From an uncultured Verrucomicrobiota bacterium (GTDB lineage Bacteria; Verrucomicrobiota; Verrucomicrobiia; Chthoniobacterales; SZAS-18), in NCBI GenBank assembly GCA_937871685.1, contig CALMOL010000122.1, positions 1 to 5,741 on the forward strand: a stretch of 5,741 nt of DNA. The letters are read 5' to 3'. A program made the position numbers and the translations under genes. Shown piece after piece: positions 1-5,741 of the stretch. Position 1 is the first letter of the stretch, and each line of letters opens with the position of its first letter. The notes beneath the pieces are model-generated. The model was not told where the DNA came from. It made no database searches and saw only the letters and a program-made list of their open reading frames with translations.

Positions 1-55
1 GCTTCAACCTCATCCCCCTCTCCGTCATCCCCGAGTTGCGCCTGACCGACCGCGG
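1..55 (+). repeat. Direct repeat, copy 1 (ade 3' region)
   Basis: Bases 1-55 are identical to 1243-1297. The repeat may continue leftward beyond the window edge. To the right the identity stops abruptly, although both sequences go on encoding similar C-termini (LVLISELRPLPLW against LVLVNEMRALPLW) with many different codons. The offset is 1242 bases and the reading frame is conserved. Confidence 0.95.
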
Positions 56-137
56 TCTCGTCCTCATCAGCGAGCTGCGCCCCCTGCCGCTGTGGGAGCC
101 GGCCGGCGCTCAGACATCGCCCGGCTCGAAGAAGTGA
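1..137 (+). CDS. ade: Adenine deaminase-like protein, C-terminal tail (5' end outside window)
   Basis: This is the last 44 codons of a gene entering from the left, read in the frame that begins a codon at position 3 and stops at TGA 135-137. The peptide contains the segment PLSVIPELRLTDRG, which occurs identically in the second ade copy at 1243-1346 and resembles the C-terminal end of adenine deaminases (amidohydrolase superfamily; adenine to hypoxanthine plus ammonia). After the shared LPLW near base 102 the protein continues with about 13 extra residues (EPAGAQTSPGSKK), whereas the other copy ends two residues after LPLW. The extra residues are read from DNA that overlaps the 3' end of the convergent PIN gene by 28 bases, so the extension may have been gained when the cassette landed here. 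The catalytic domain is not in the window, so whether the upstream gene is intact cannot be told. Confidence 0.75.
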   Translation, partial: FNLIPLSVIPELRLTDRGLVLISELRPLPLWEPAGAQTSPGSKK

Positions 138-523
138 TCGAAACCCTGTCTCCGCAGACCCTCCTTCAGTTCTACGTCGAGCGTCCAAAGCGGTGCGCCG
201 GCATGCAGCGAGAGGGCTACGTAGGGCGTATCCTTCTCATCCACGTCGCGGCAAAGTCGGTAAGCTTCCGCCCAGGTTCCCAGCGGAATCAACGCTTCGT
301 CCGCAAATTCCAGCCGGGCAACCAGCACATGCAGCGCGTCCAGGAGTTCAGGCTCCGGCAGCCGCGTGGCGTGCAGGAGCCGTTGCTTGTGCTTGAAAAG
401 CTCGACAAACAGAAACCGCGGCGTGAGCAGCCGGGGCGCGGTCGCCAAGCGCTTCCGCAAGGCCTCCGCCCCGCCGGCCAGGAATCGCCACGCGAGGTTC
501 GCGTCGAACACCGCGCGCCGCAT
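110..523 (-). CDS. PIN-domain protein, probable toxin (ribonuclease) of a type II toxin-antitoxin pair
   Basis: This 137-residue protein has the usual length of a single PIN domain. The expected acidic residues are visible: D7 in the first strand (VFDANLAW), E41 (FLFVELFKHK), D98 (DEKDTPYVALSLH) and D116 (LWTLDVELKEGL), which would bind Mg2+ or Mn2+ for RNA cleavage. The DxxDTPYVALSLH...LWT pattern looks like the PIN_2 subgroup rather than classical VapC, but I could not test this against profiles. The ATG at 523 follows the antitoxin stop after three bases, the normal antitoxin-then-toxin order, so the two are very likely co-transcribed and translationally coupled. Its 3' end overlaps the stop of the convergent ade tail. 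All four acidic residues are present, so the toxin looks intact. The RNA target is unknown. Confidence 0.85.
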   Translation of the reverse strand: MRRAVFDANLAWRFLAGGAEALRKRLATAPRLLTPRFLFVELFKHKQRLLHATRLPEPELLDALHVLVARLEFADEALIPLGTWAEAYRLCRDVDEKDTPYVALSLHAGAPLWTLDVELKEGLRRQGFDHFFEPGDV

Positions 524-526
524 GGT

Positions 527-748
527 TCAGATCGCTTCTTCCGCAATGAAGCGCCGCTTGTTCTCGCTCCACCAGTCGGCCTTCGCCTGCTCCGCCATCC
601 GGTCCGCTTCTTCTTCGGTGAGAGCGCTGCGGCGGAGAATCGTCTCGGCGCGCAGCCAGCCGATCCATGAGTCCAGCGTCGCCGCGTCCACGTCCCCGCG
701 GGGAATGGTCACGCGCACGGCGGTGGGCAAGGCTTCGACTTCGATCAT
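527..748 (-). CDS. Probable antitoxin partner of the PIN toxin
   Basis: This 73-residue protein lies three bases upstream of the PIN gene on the same strand. A short, probably beta-strand start (VEALPTAVRVTIP) is followed by a helical, charged middle and a C-terminal segment ADWWSENKRRFIAEE. A Trp/Glu/Asn/Lys/Arg-Phe tail of that type is common in small antitoxins paired with PIN_2-like toxins and would bind the toxin. The call rests mainly on size, order, coupling and that tail; no classic AbrB or ribbon-helix-helix signature is clear. The ATG at 748 has a weak GGTAGG about four bases upstream as a candidate ribosome binding site. The start lies within a few bases of where ade homology resumes on the other strand, so any promoter must sit inside ade-derived sequence. 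Autoregulation is usual for such pairs, but no convincing operator is visible. Confidence 0.75.
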   Translation of the reverse strand: MIEVEALPTAVRVTIPRGDVDAATLDSWIGWLRAETILRRSALTEEEADRMAEQAKADWWSENKRRFIAEEAI

Positions 749-749
749 C

Positions 750-1346
750 GCCTACCGTGCGCCGCTCGGCGCCGCCGCGCAACTCGGCACGCTCCACGCG
801 ATCTGCTGCGCGCTGCCCGGCATCGTTTCTTACCACTCCCCCATTCGCCTCGACGTCGCGCCGACCGACTGGCCCTCGCTCTGCGCCGAGCACCACCTCT
901 GCTACGTGGCCGTGCTGGAGCGCCACGGCAAAAACGGCAACGTCGCCCGCGGCGTCCTCCAGGACTTCGGCCTGCGCGGCGGCGCCGTCGCCTCCACCGT
1001 CGGCCACGACTCCCACAACCTTCTCGTCGCCGGCGACGACGAGCCCTCGATGCGTCTCGCCGTCGAAACCCTCCGCGATTGCCAGGGCGGCGTCTGCGTG
1101 GTGCGCGCCGGCAAGCTCGCCGCCCTCGTCCGCCTCCCCGTCGCCGGCCTCCTCTCCGACGAGCGCGCCCCCGCGGTCGCCGCCGTGATGGCCGCCCTCA
1201 AGGTCGAGTGGACCGCCCTCGGCTGCACCCTCCCCTTCATGGGCTTCAACCTCATCCCCCTCTCCGTCATCCCCGAGTTGCGCCTGACCGACCGCGGCTT
1301 GGTGCTGGTCAACGAGATGCGCGCGCTTCCTTTGTGGAAAAACTAA
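750..1346 (+). pseudogene. ade: Adenine deaminase C-terminal domain fragment, 5'-truncated
   Basis: From about base 753 to the TAA at 1344-1346 this frame encodes roughly 198 residues matching the C-terminal domain of adenine deaminase. Visible family segments are CYVAVLERHG, FGLRGGAVASTVGHDSHN (HDSHN at bases 1005-1019), GGVCVVRAG, LPVAGLLSDE and PLSVIPELRLTDRG. The whole N-terminal amidohydrolase domain, with the metal-binding His and Asp residues, is missing, and the homology starts where the antitoxin begins. There is no plausible start codon or ribosome binding site at that boundary. The frame is open further left, but only as the antisense of the antitoxin. No stop or frameshift lies inside the fragment, so the truncation looks recent. 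It is most likely a non-functional remnant of a duplication or integration that also produced the ade tail at 1-137. A stand-alone expressed domain is possible but unlikely. Confidence 0.8.
1243..1297 (+). repeat. Direct repeat, copy 2 (ade 3' region)
   Basis: This is the second copy of the 55-base exact repeat at 1-55, inside the truncated ade fragment and in the same reading frame. After base 1297 the sequence diverges, ending the protein as LPLWKN and stop. Confidence 0.95.
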
Positions 1347-1410
1347 CGAGATGCGTCGTCACGGTCGGATTCGGAGAAATGATTGAAGCCCATTCACGGC
1401 GGGGCATCCT

Positions 1411-2766
1411 TCAGCGCTTCCTGGGATGTCTAGGGCGGTTCGCAACCGAACTTGACCGGCGTAGGGTTCGGTTGCCGATGACCCCGGGGTCCAGCCAGAG
1501 GCGCTTTGGACTGCCCCGCCAGCAGTGTTCGGTCAGGAATTCCTGGAGGAGCTTCGGGTTCCCGCGCAGATGGGGAAGACGCCCCAGCACGAGCGCCGCG
1601 GCGCCGGTAACGAGGGCAGCCGCCAGACACGTCCCGCTGTGCATGTCCGGCAGCGCGCTGCCGCCGGAAATGACGCGCACGTTTTCTCCCGGCGCATAAA
1701 GATCGGGCTTGCAGCGTCCATCCGGTCGGGGCGGGTCCGCCGGGCCGACCCGCGAATTCATCCAAGGCACGTCCTCCGGCGTGGTGGCGCCGATCGCAAA
1801 CGAACCATCCATGCAGGCCGGATACATGACTGGCTGCCCCGCCAGCCCGTTCCCGATGGGCTCAACGGTGAGGATTCCTTGGCGCAGGACGCGCTGCCGA
1901 ACGGTTCGAAGGATATCTAATTCGCCCATGGTGATCTCGACCGGATCCCACGCCGACGAGCTGAAGATCACGTCCACGCCTGCCCTTTGGCGATCGGGAA
2001 ATTGTCGGCCAACCAGTTCCTCCAACCCGGCTAGCCAGGACGCCGTGCTGGACTCGGTTGGAAAGACGGACGCCGCCACACTGCACTTCGGAGCGACGCC
2101 GAGCGTTTTGCCGGTGATCAGGCTGCAATCGCGGGTGCCGTGGGTGGAAAGGTCGTAGGGAGGTTTGTCGGCGGGCAGCGGAGTGAGTTCCCCGCACTCG
2201 CCCACGTAGCAGAATCCCACGCACTTCGTGTGGCGCATTTCATCGCTGCTCAGGTCAAACCCGGTGTCCAGCATCCCGACGAGGACGTTTGCGCCCTCAT
2301 TCTTGTTCCACCGCGAGCCCAGGCCGGTTTTTGTCAGGTGCCAGAAAGAATCGAACGCTTCCGCCACGCTGATTTCTTTCTTCATGGCGTCGAACAACGG
2401 CTGCGCGCGCGTAACCGATCGCACGAGCCTGGTGCGCAATTCCAGTTCGAAAAGGTTCGGAATTTTTTCGGAGAAGACGGTGGTGTCTTGCGGCGGGGCG
2501 GCCGGAGTATGGATGAGAACCACCCCAAGGTGAGGAAGCACCCGGTAGCTGCCGTTGATCCCGGCGAGGAACGCCTCGGGGCCGAACAGGCTGGGCAGCG
2601 GAGCGCTCGCCTCCACCAGCCGGTTTTTACGCAGCAGCGCGAATGCGCGGTCGCCAAGTTCCATCCCCTGGAGCAGGCGTTCGTTCGGTCCCAAGGGCGG
2701 CCGGTCAGGGTCCGGGCCGGAGGGATCCGGCAGGACCATGATTCCGCAGGTCGCTTCGCCGCTCAT
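1411..2766 (-). CDS. Subtilisin-like (S8) peptidase homologue with Cys nucleophile and Pro-to-Ala change
   Basis: This 451-residue protein has the S8 fold motifs in order: catalytic Asp D167 (VLVGMLDTGFD), catalytic His H209 (STHGTRD), oxyanion Asn N306 (EPIGNG), YPACMDGSFAIGAT (315-328), KPDLYAPGENV (353-363) and the nucleophile block SGTCLAAALVTGAAAL (377-392). The nucleophile Ser is replaced by Cys380 (codon TGT at 1627-1629), and the usual Pro four residues on is Ala384. In subtilisin numbering this is S221C plus P225A. Residues 1-155 may be a propeptide-like region; they contain no signal peptide or membrane segment, so the protein is probably cytoplasmic or released in another way. Ten Cys are present, three clustered at 182, 186 and 191. 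The basic tail (RTLRRSSS to RPRHPRKR) looks disordered. The ATG at 2766 lies 22 bases after the secreted-protein gene and has no strong Shine-Dalgarno sequence. It could be a cysteine protease, a ligase or transpeptidase, or a catalytically weak pseudoenzyme. The family is secure, the activity is not. Confidence 0.92.
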   Translation of the reverse strand: MSGEATCGIMVLPDPSGPDPDRPPLGPNERLLQGMELGDRAFALLRKNRLVEASAPLPSLFGPEAFLAGINGSYRVLPHLGVVLIHTPAAPPQDTTVFSEKIPNLFELELRTRLVRSVTRAQPLFDAMKKEISVAEAFDSFWHLTKTGLGSRWNKNEGANVLVGMLDTGFDLSSDEMRHTKCVGFCYVGECGELTPLPADKPPYDLSTHGTRDCSLITGKTLGVAPKCSVAASVFPTESSTASWLAGLEELVGRQFPDRQRAGVDVIFSSSAWDPVEITMGELDILRTVRQRVLRQGILTVEPIGNGLAGQPVMYPACMDGSFAIGATTPEDVPWMNSRVGPADPPRPDGRCKPDLYAPGENVRVISGGSALPDMHSGTCLAAALVTGAAALVLGRLPHLRGNPKLLQEFLTEHCWRGSPKRLWLDPGVIGNRTLRRSSSVANRPRHPRKR

Positions 2767-2788
2767 GGCATCGGGCTGCGGCGTGGGC

Positions 2789-3487
2789 TCACGGACCGCA
2801 CGGAGTAGTCCCCGTCGGCAGTTCGTTCACCACCGCGAGGATCGCATCCAGGATAGGCTTCTTGATGTTCGTCGCGCCGCCGACCATCGCGCGCACATAC
2901 TTGATTCCGTCACAATAGTTCGGGCTGCCCGTCGGGTTCTGGAGTTGATCGCGGACGGTGGTGTAACCCGTCAGGTCATAGGCGTTGTCCGGCTTGAGGG
3001 TGATGCGAATGCGCACCTCGAAATCCACAGTGTTGGTGTGGCCGCTGCGCACGGCCGACAGGTCCCAGGCCACGTCGGAACTCGGGCCGGGTGACTTGCG
3101 GTCGGCCGGGGCGGCATCGATGATAGTCTGCGCCAGATCGCGCAGCTTGGCGCTGGGAGAGCTTTCTTTGATGCAGGTCCAGGCCGTGCGGAGTTGGTCG
3201 TCTCGCACGGCATCGGTGTAAATCGCGGCCTTCCCAGCGCCGATCACGGTGCTCACCATGTGGATCTCAAAATAAAGCCGGTTGGTTCCGGTGCCCTGAT
3301 TCTGATCGAAGACGACGTTCGAGTTCCAAACGCCGAAGCCCTGGGCCTTGAGCTTCGTCGAGGCGCTCACGACGGGGTTCGGCGTCGCCTGAGGGGTTGG
3401 GGTTGGCTTGGGTGTCTGGGCCAAGGAAATGATCGCAGGAAGGCAGAGCATTCCAAGGCAAGCGAACAGTGGAGGGAGGTGTTTCAT
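2789..3487 (-). CDS. Small secreted protein of unknown function with Pro/Thr-rich linker
   Basis: I do not recognise this 232-residue protein. It begins MKHLPPLF, followed by a hydrophobic stretch to about residue 22 and a likely signal peptidase I site after SLA (residue 23), so it should be exported. A low-complexity TPKPTPTPQATPNP linker (25-38) precedes a mature domain with alternating strand-like segments (RLYFEIHMVST, TVDFEVRIRITLK) and a helix near the C-terminus (KKPILDAILAVVNEL). Three Cys remain after cleavage (105, 192, 230), the last two residues from the end. It is not a lipoprotein: no lipobox Cys is placed at the cleavage site. An in-frame TTG lies four codons upstream at 3499, but the ATG at 3487 gives the better signal peptide. 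Upstream is CTCCTCCC rather than a Shine-Dalgarno sequence. It sits between the kinase and the S8 gene on the same strand, so it could be a partner or substrate of either; that is inference. Confidence 0.75.
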   Translation of the reverse strand: MKHLPPLFACLGMLCLPAIISLAQTPKPTPTPQATPNPVVSASTKLKAQGFGVWNSNVVFDQNQGTGTNRLYFEIHMVSTVIGAGKAAIYTDAVRDDQLRTAWTCIKESSPSAKLRDLAQTIIDAAPADRKSPGPSSDVAWDLSAVRSGHTNTVDFEVRIRITLKPDNAYDLTGYTTVRDQLQNPTGSPNYCDGIKYVRAMVGGATNIKKPILDAILAVVNELPTGTTPCGP

Positions 3488-3550
3488 AGGGAGGAGCAAG
3501 TAGTTGATGATGGATCGTCGAAAGTGAGAAACGTAATCCGCGCCGCGGTG

Positions 3551-5741
3551 TCACCGCTTCATTTGTTTTTCTAATCGAAGAGTGCGAAAGTAAACTTCAG
3601 AAAACGGCGCGGGAATCTCTCCCAGGCGCTTCTCGATCAGTTCGGCGACCTCACGGTCACCGCACCGGCGCAGAATTGTGGCTTTCTCGTGGAGCAGCAA
3701 CGGACCTAGGAAGGCATCGCTTTCGACACTCAACAGCTTTTCCGCGGCGTCGGCCTCCCCACGCGCTTCGGTGACCGCACCCGCGCCCGCGAGCACCAGC
3801 GCGTGGGCGAGGCGTAGCCGCGGGTCTTGTGGTCGCTGCCGGGCCAGCTCGCGCAGGTGTGGAAGGCATTCCCGCCACGCGTCCACCGCGTCCGCCCGAC
3901 CAGCGCGCGTCATGAGGTCGGCGAGGAGCATTGCGCGCGTCGTGTAGGTCAGCTCGCCTTCAGCCAGCTCGAAGCGGCTGGCCTGCGCGGCCGCGAGCGC
4001 GTCCTCGAAACGGCCTTCCAGGCAGAGAAGACGAGTGTAATCCAGGAGGTAGAGCTCCGGCGTGGGGCTCTCCGGGGAGCGCACGGCCAAATCTTCCCGC
4101 ATCGCTCGGAGGTCGCCGCGCGAGGTCAGGGCCAGCTCTCCGCGAATCTTCATCAGCGCGGGGTGGCGTGGGGAGCGGACCAGCGCCCGCTCGACGACCT
4201 GGCTCGCCCGCTCGTAGTCCCGCACGTAGATCAGCGTGTTGACGACGTTGTATTGAACAAACGCCTCGAAGGGGCTGTTCTCGCCGACGCGCAGAGAATT
4301 CTCCACCGCCGAAGCCCATTGTCCCTGGCGGCGGGTGATCGACGCGACCGCCAACAGGGCTTCCGTGTTTCCGGGCATCGCCGCCAGCACCCGCCGGAAA
4401 AACGGCAGGGCGCGCTCGTAGTCCTGGAACCCCCGGTAGTGATAGGTGCCAAACGCCAGCTGCACTTCCGGGAGATCAGGCTGGGTCCGCGCCGCCGCGT
4501 CGGCGTGCTTCCACGCCAGGCTCAAGCGCTGGTCGGTCCGGTCCCGACCCCACGCGTAGAAGAGCATGTGCAGCTGGGAGAGCTGGGCGTGGGCGAGGGC
4601 GTAGTTGGGCTCCGCAGCCAGCGCGGCTTCCAAGGCTTCCGCGGCCTCGTTCAAGTCCTGCCGGGCGGACGTCACATTGCCCATGAGGGCCCGCGCCCGC
4701 AGGAAATGCTGGTAAGCCGTGGCGCTGCTGGCGGCGGGCCGCATCAGAGCTTGCTTGGCGGCCGGGTTGAGACGTAAAAGGAGGCGTTCCCCGACTTCGA
4801 GCGCCACTTCGTTCTGGACCGAAAGCAGATTGGTCAGCGTGCGGTCCGTGCTGGTCGCCCACAGCGCGCGGTTGGTCGCGACCTCGACGAGTTCAAGCTT
4901 CACCCGCACAGTGGCTCCCTCGCGCTGCACGCTGCCGGAGAGGATCGTTCCGACACCCAGCTCCGCGGCGATTTTCTTGAGATCGCGTTCCGAGCCGGGC
5001 TTGTAGCGTTCGACCGAGAGGCGGGAAATGACCTTGAGGTCGCCCAGGCGGGTAAGGCTGGAAAGAATTTCGGCATGGAGGCCCTCGGCGAAATAGGCGT
5101 TCTCCTTGTCGGAACTCAAGCTGGCAAAAGGCAGCACCGCCAGGCTGCGAGTCGTCGCCGGCCGTGAATCCTCCGGTGGCGGCTCCGGTGGAACCGTGCG
5201 CCAAGCCTGCCACCCGAAGATGCCAGCGAGCAACAGCAGCATCCCCAGACCCGCGGCGACGAACCGCGGTCGCGTGTGGACGATACGTCGCAACTTGGAA
5301 TCCGAGGGGCGCGAAAACTCCGGCGTCGGCGAGAACGGAATCGGCGCGGCGGGGGTGATTACCGTCGCGGGCTTGGATGGAAAGAGGTGCGGGGTGACGC
5401 GTGGCGGGCGTGGGGCGCTGCTCATCGGCGCCATCCCCGCCCCGTCCTCGATGCGGCCCCGCGCCCATCCGAGCGCCTTCACCAACGCGTCCGCGTCCGC
5501 GAAGCGATCCTCGGGCTCCTTCACCAGCAGACGGGCCATGATCGCAGTAAGCGGGGCGGGCAGGTGCTCCAGGCGCTCCAGCGGCGGGGCGCTGGCGACG
5601 TGGAGGTTCATCAGCTCGCGGTGGGTTCGGGCCTTGAAGGGGGGGCTGCCGGTGAGCAGCTCGAAGAGGATGCAGCCCAGCGAGTAGAGGTCGGCGCGGC
5701 CGTCGAGGTCGTGCTTTTCCTCGCATTGCTCGGGGCTGGCG
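3551..5741 (-). CDS. Transmembrane Ser/Thr protein kinase with TolB-like domain and TPR tail (5' end outside window)
   Basis: About 729 residues are visible; the kinase N-lobe and catalytic loop lie to the right of the window. The visible kinase part has the end of the activation segment (SPEQ, residues 2-5), DLYSLGCILFELLTG (17-31) and a conserved late Arg (EPEDRFADA), typical of bacterial Hanks-type C-lobes. A Pro-rich juxtamembrane linker leads to one transmembrane helix at about 160-180 (GLGMLLLLAGIFGW). Outside the membrane, about 198-323, is a TolB-N-like or FlgO-like domain: SLAVLPFASLSS, YFAEGLHAEILSSL, AAELGVGTILSGSVQ, RALWATSTDRTL. The rest is helical TPR-like repeats, for example AAEALEAALAAEPNYALAHAQLSQL and ALPFFRRVLAAMPGNTEALL. 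The protein probably senses a signal through the TPR and TolB-like part and phosphorylates cytoplasmic targets. It stops 63 bases before the secreted-protein start and is first in the three-gene minus-strand run seen here. Confidence 0.93.
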   Translation of the reverse strand, partial: ASPEQCEEKHDLDGRADLYSLGCILFELLTGSPPFKARTHRELMNLHVASAPPLERLEHLPAPLTAIMARLLVKEPEDRFADADALVKALGWARGRIEDGAGMAPMSSAPRPPRVTPHLFPSKPATVITPAAPIPFSPTPEFSRPSDSKLRRIVHTRPRFVAAGLGMLLLLAGIFGWQAWRTVPPEPPPEDSRPATTRSLAVLPFASLSSDKENAYFAEGLHAEILSSLTRLGDLKVISRLSVERYKPGSERDLKKIAAELGVGTILSGSVQREGATVRVKLELVEVATNRALWATSTDRTLTNLLSVQNEVALEVGERLLLRLNPAAKQALMRPAASSATAYQHFLRARALMGNVTSARQDLNEAAEALEAALAAEPNYALAHAQLSQLHMLFYAWGRDRTDQRLSLAWKHADAAARTQPDLPEVQLAFGTYHYRGFQDYERALPFFRRVLAAMPGNTEALLAVASITRRQGQWASAVENSLRVGENSPFEAFVQYNVVNTLIYVRDYERASQVVERALVRSPRHPALMKIRGELALTSRGDLRAMREDLAVRSPESPTPELYLLDYTRLLCLEGRFEDALAAAQASRFELAEGELTYTTRAMLLADLMTRAGRADAVDAWRECLPHLRELARQRPQDPRLRLAHALVLAGAGAVTEARGEADAAEKLLSVESDAFLGPLLLHEKATILRRCGDREVAELIEKRLGEIPAPFSEVYFRTLRLEKQMKR

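Noticed and set aside
106..750. Toxin-antitoxin cassette as part of an insertion sequence or integron cassette
   Set aside because: No transposase, recombinase, terminal inverted repeats or attC-like structure is visible in or beside it.
767..774. Palindrome cggcgccg upstream of the antitoxin as an autoregulatory operator
   Set aside because: It is only eight bases of G and C in GC-rich coding-derived sequence, with no second half-site or promoter elements.
366..1346. A long plus-strand open frame that could be read as one 326-residue protein
   Set aside because: Its first part (366-748) is the antisense of the antitoxin and PIN genes and gives Arg/Ser-rich, non-protein-like sequence; only the part after about 750 is ade-like.
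1311..1355. An 11-base direct repeat (aacgagatgcg) at 1311-1321 and 1345-1355, around the ade stop
   Set aside because: A few 11-base repeats are expected by chance in a window this size; no insertion or target-site structure accompanies it.
1347..1410. Bidirectional terminator between the convergent ade fragment and S8 gene
   Set aside because: I could find no stable hairpin followed by a T-run on either strand.
2789..2815. LPTGT near the C-terminus of the secreted protein, as a sortase signal
   Set aside because: The order is LPTGT, not LPxTG, and no hydrophobic segment with a basic tail follows it.
3485..3499. TTG at 3499 as the start of the secreted protein
   Set aside because: The ATG at 3487 gives a standard signal peptide beginning MK; the TTG only adds four residues and has no supporting ribosome binding site.
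3827..4777. Long plus-strand open frame opposite the kinase/TPR gene
   Set aside because: It is an antisense shadow in GC-rich DNA; the minus strand encodes clear TPR and TolB-like sequence throughout this stretch.

Overview
This is a GC-rich bacterial window (roughly mid-60s % GC by eye) that is almost fully coding. No ribosomal or other phylogenetic marker is present. The transmembrane Ser/Thr kinase with a TolB-like domain and TPR tail, the Pro/Thr-rich secreted protein and the PIN-type toxin-antitoxin pair together resemble gene-rich environmental phyla. Verrucomicrobiota is my best guess, with Acidobacteriota or Planctomycetota possible; this is inference only.

Left part (1-1346): the window opens in the last codons of an adenine deaminase-like gene (plus strand, stop at 137). 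A compact two-gene toxin-antitoxin cassette follows on the minus strand (antitoxin 748-527, PIN toxin 523-110). Next comes a second, 5'-truncated copy of the adenine deaminase C-terminal domain (about 750-1346, plus strand). The first 55 bases of the window repeat exactly at 1243-1297, after which the two tails diverge sharply while still encoding related C-termini. The cassette is therefore sandwiched between two ade 3' ends with almost no spacer, as a single-crossover (Campbell-type) integration or a tandem duplication with insertion would leave.

Right part (1411-5741): three genes run on the minus strand. In transcription order they are a 5'-truncated membrane Ser/Thr kinase with TolB-like and TPR regions (5741-3551), a small secreted protein of unknown function (3487-2789), and a subtilisin-family (S8) protein (2766-1411). 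Gaps are 63 and 22 bases, so they may be co-transcribed. The S8 gene converges on the ade fragment across a 64-base gap (1347-1410) in which I see no clear terminator hairpin.

The most striking observation is the S8 active site. Asp, His and the oxyanion Asn are in place, but the nucleophile Ser is Cys (residue 380), and the Pro four residues downstream is Ala (384). This is the same pair of changes as in the engineered peptide ligase subtiligase (subtilisin BPN' S221C/P225A), seen here in a natural gene. Whether it acts as a cysteine protease, a ligase or transpeptidase, or a dead enzyme cannot be decided from sequence. No gene-free stretch exceeds 300 bases.
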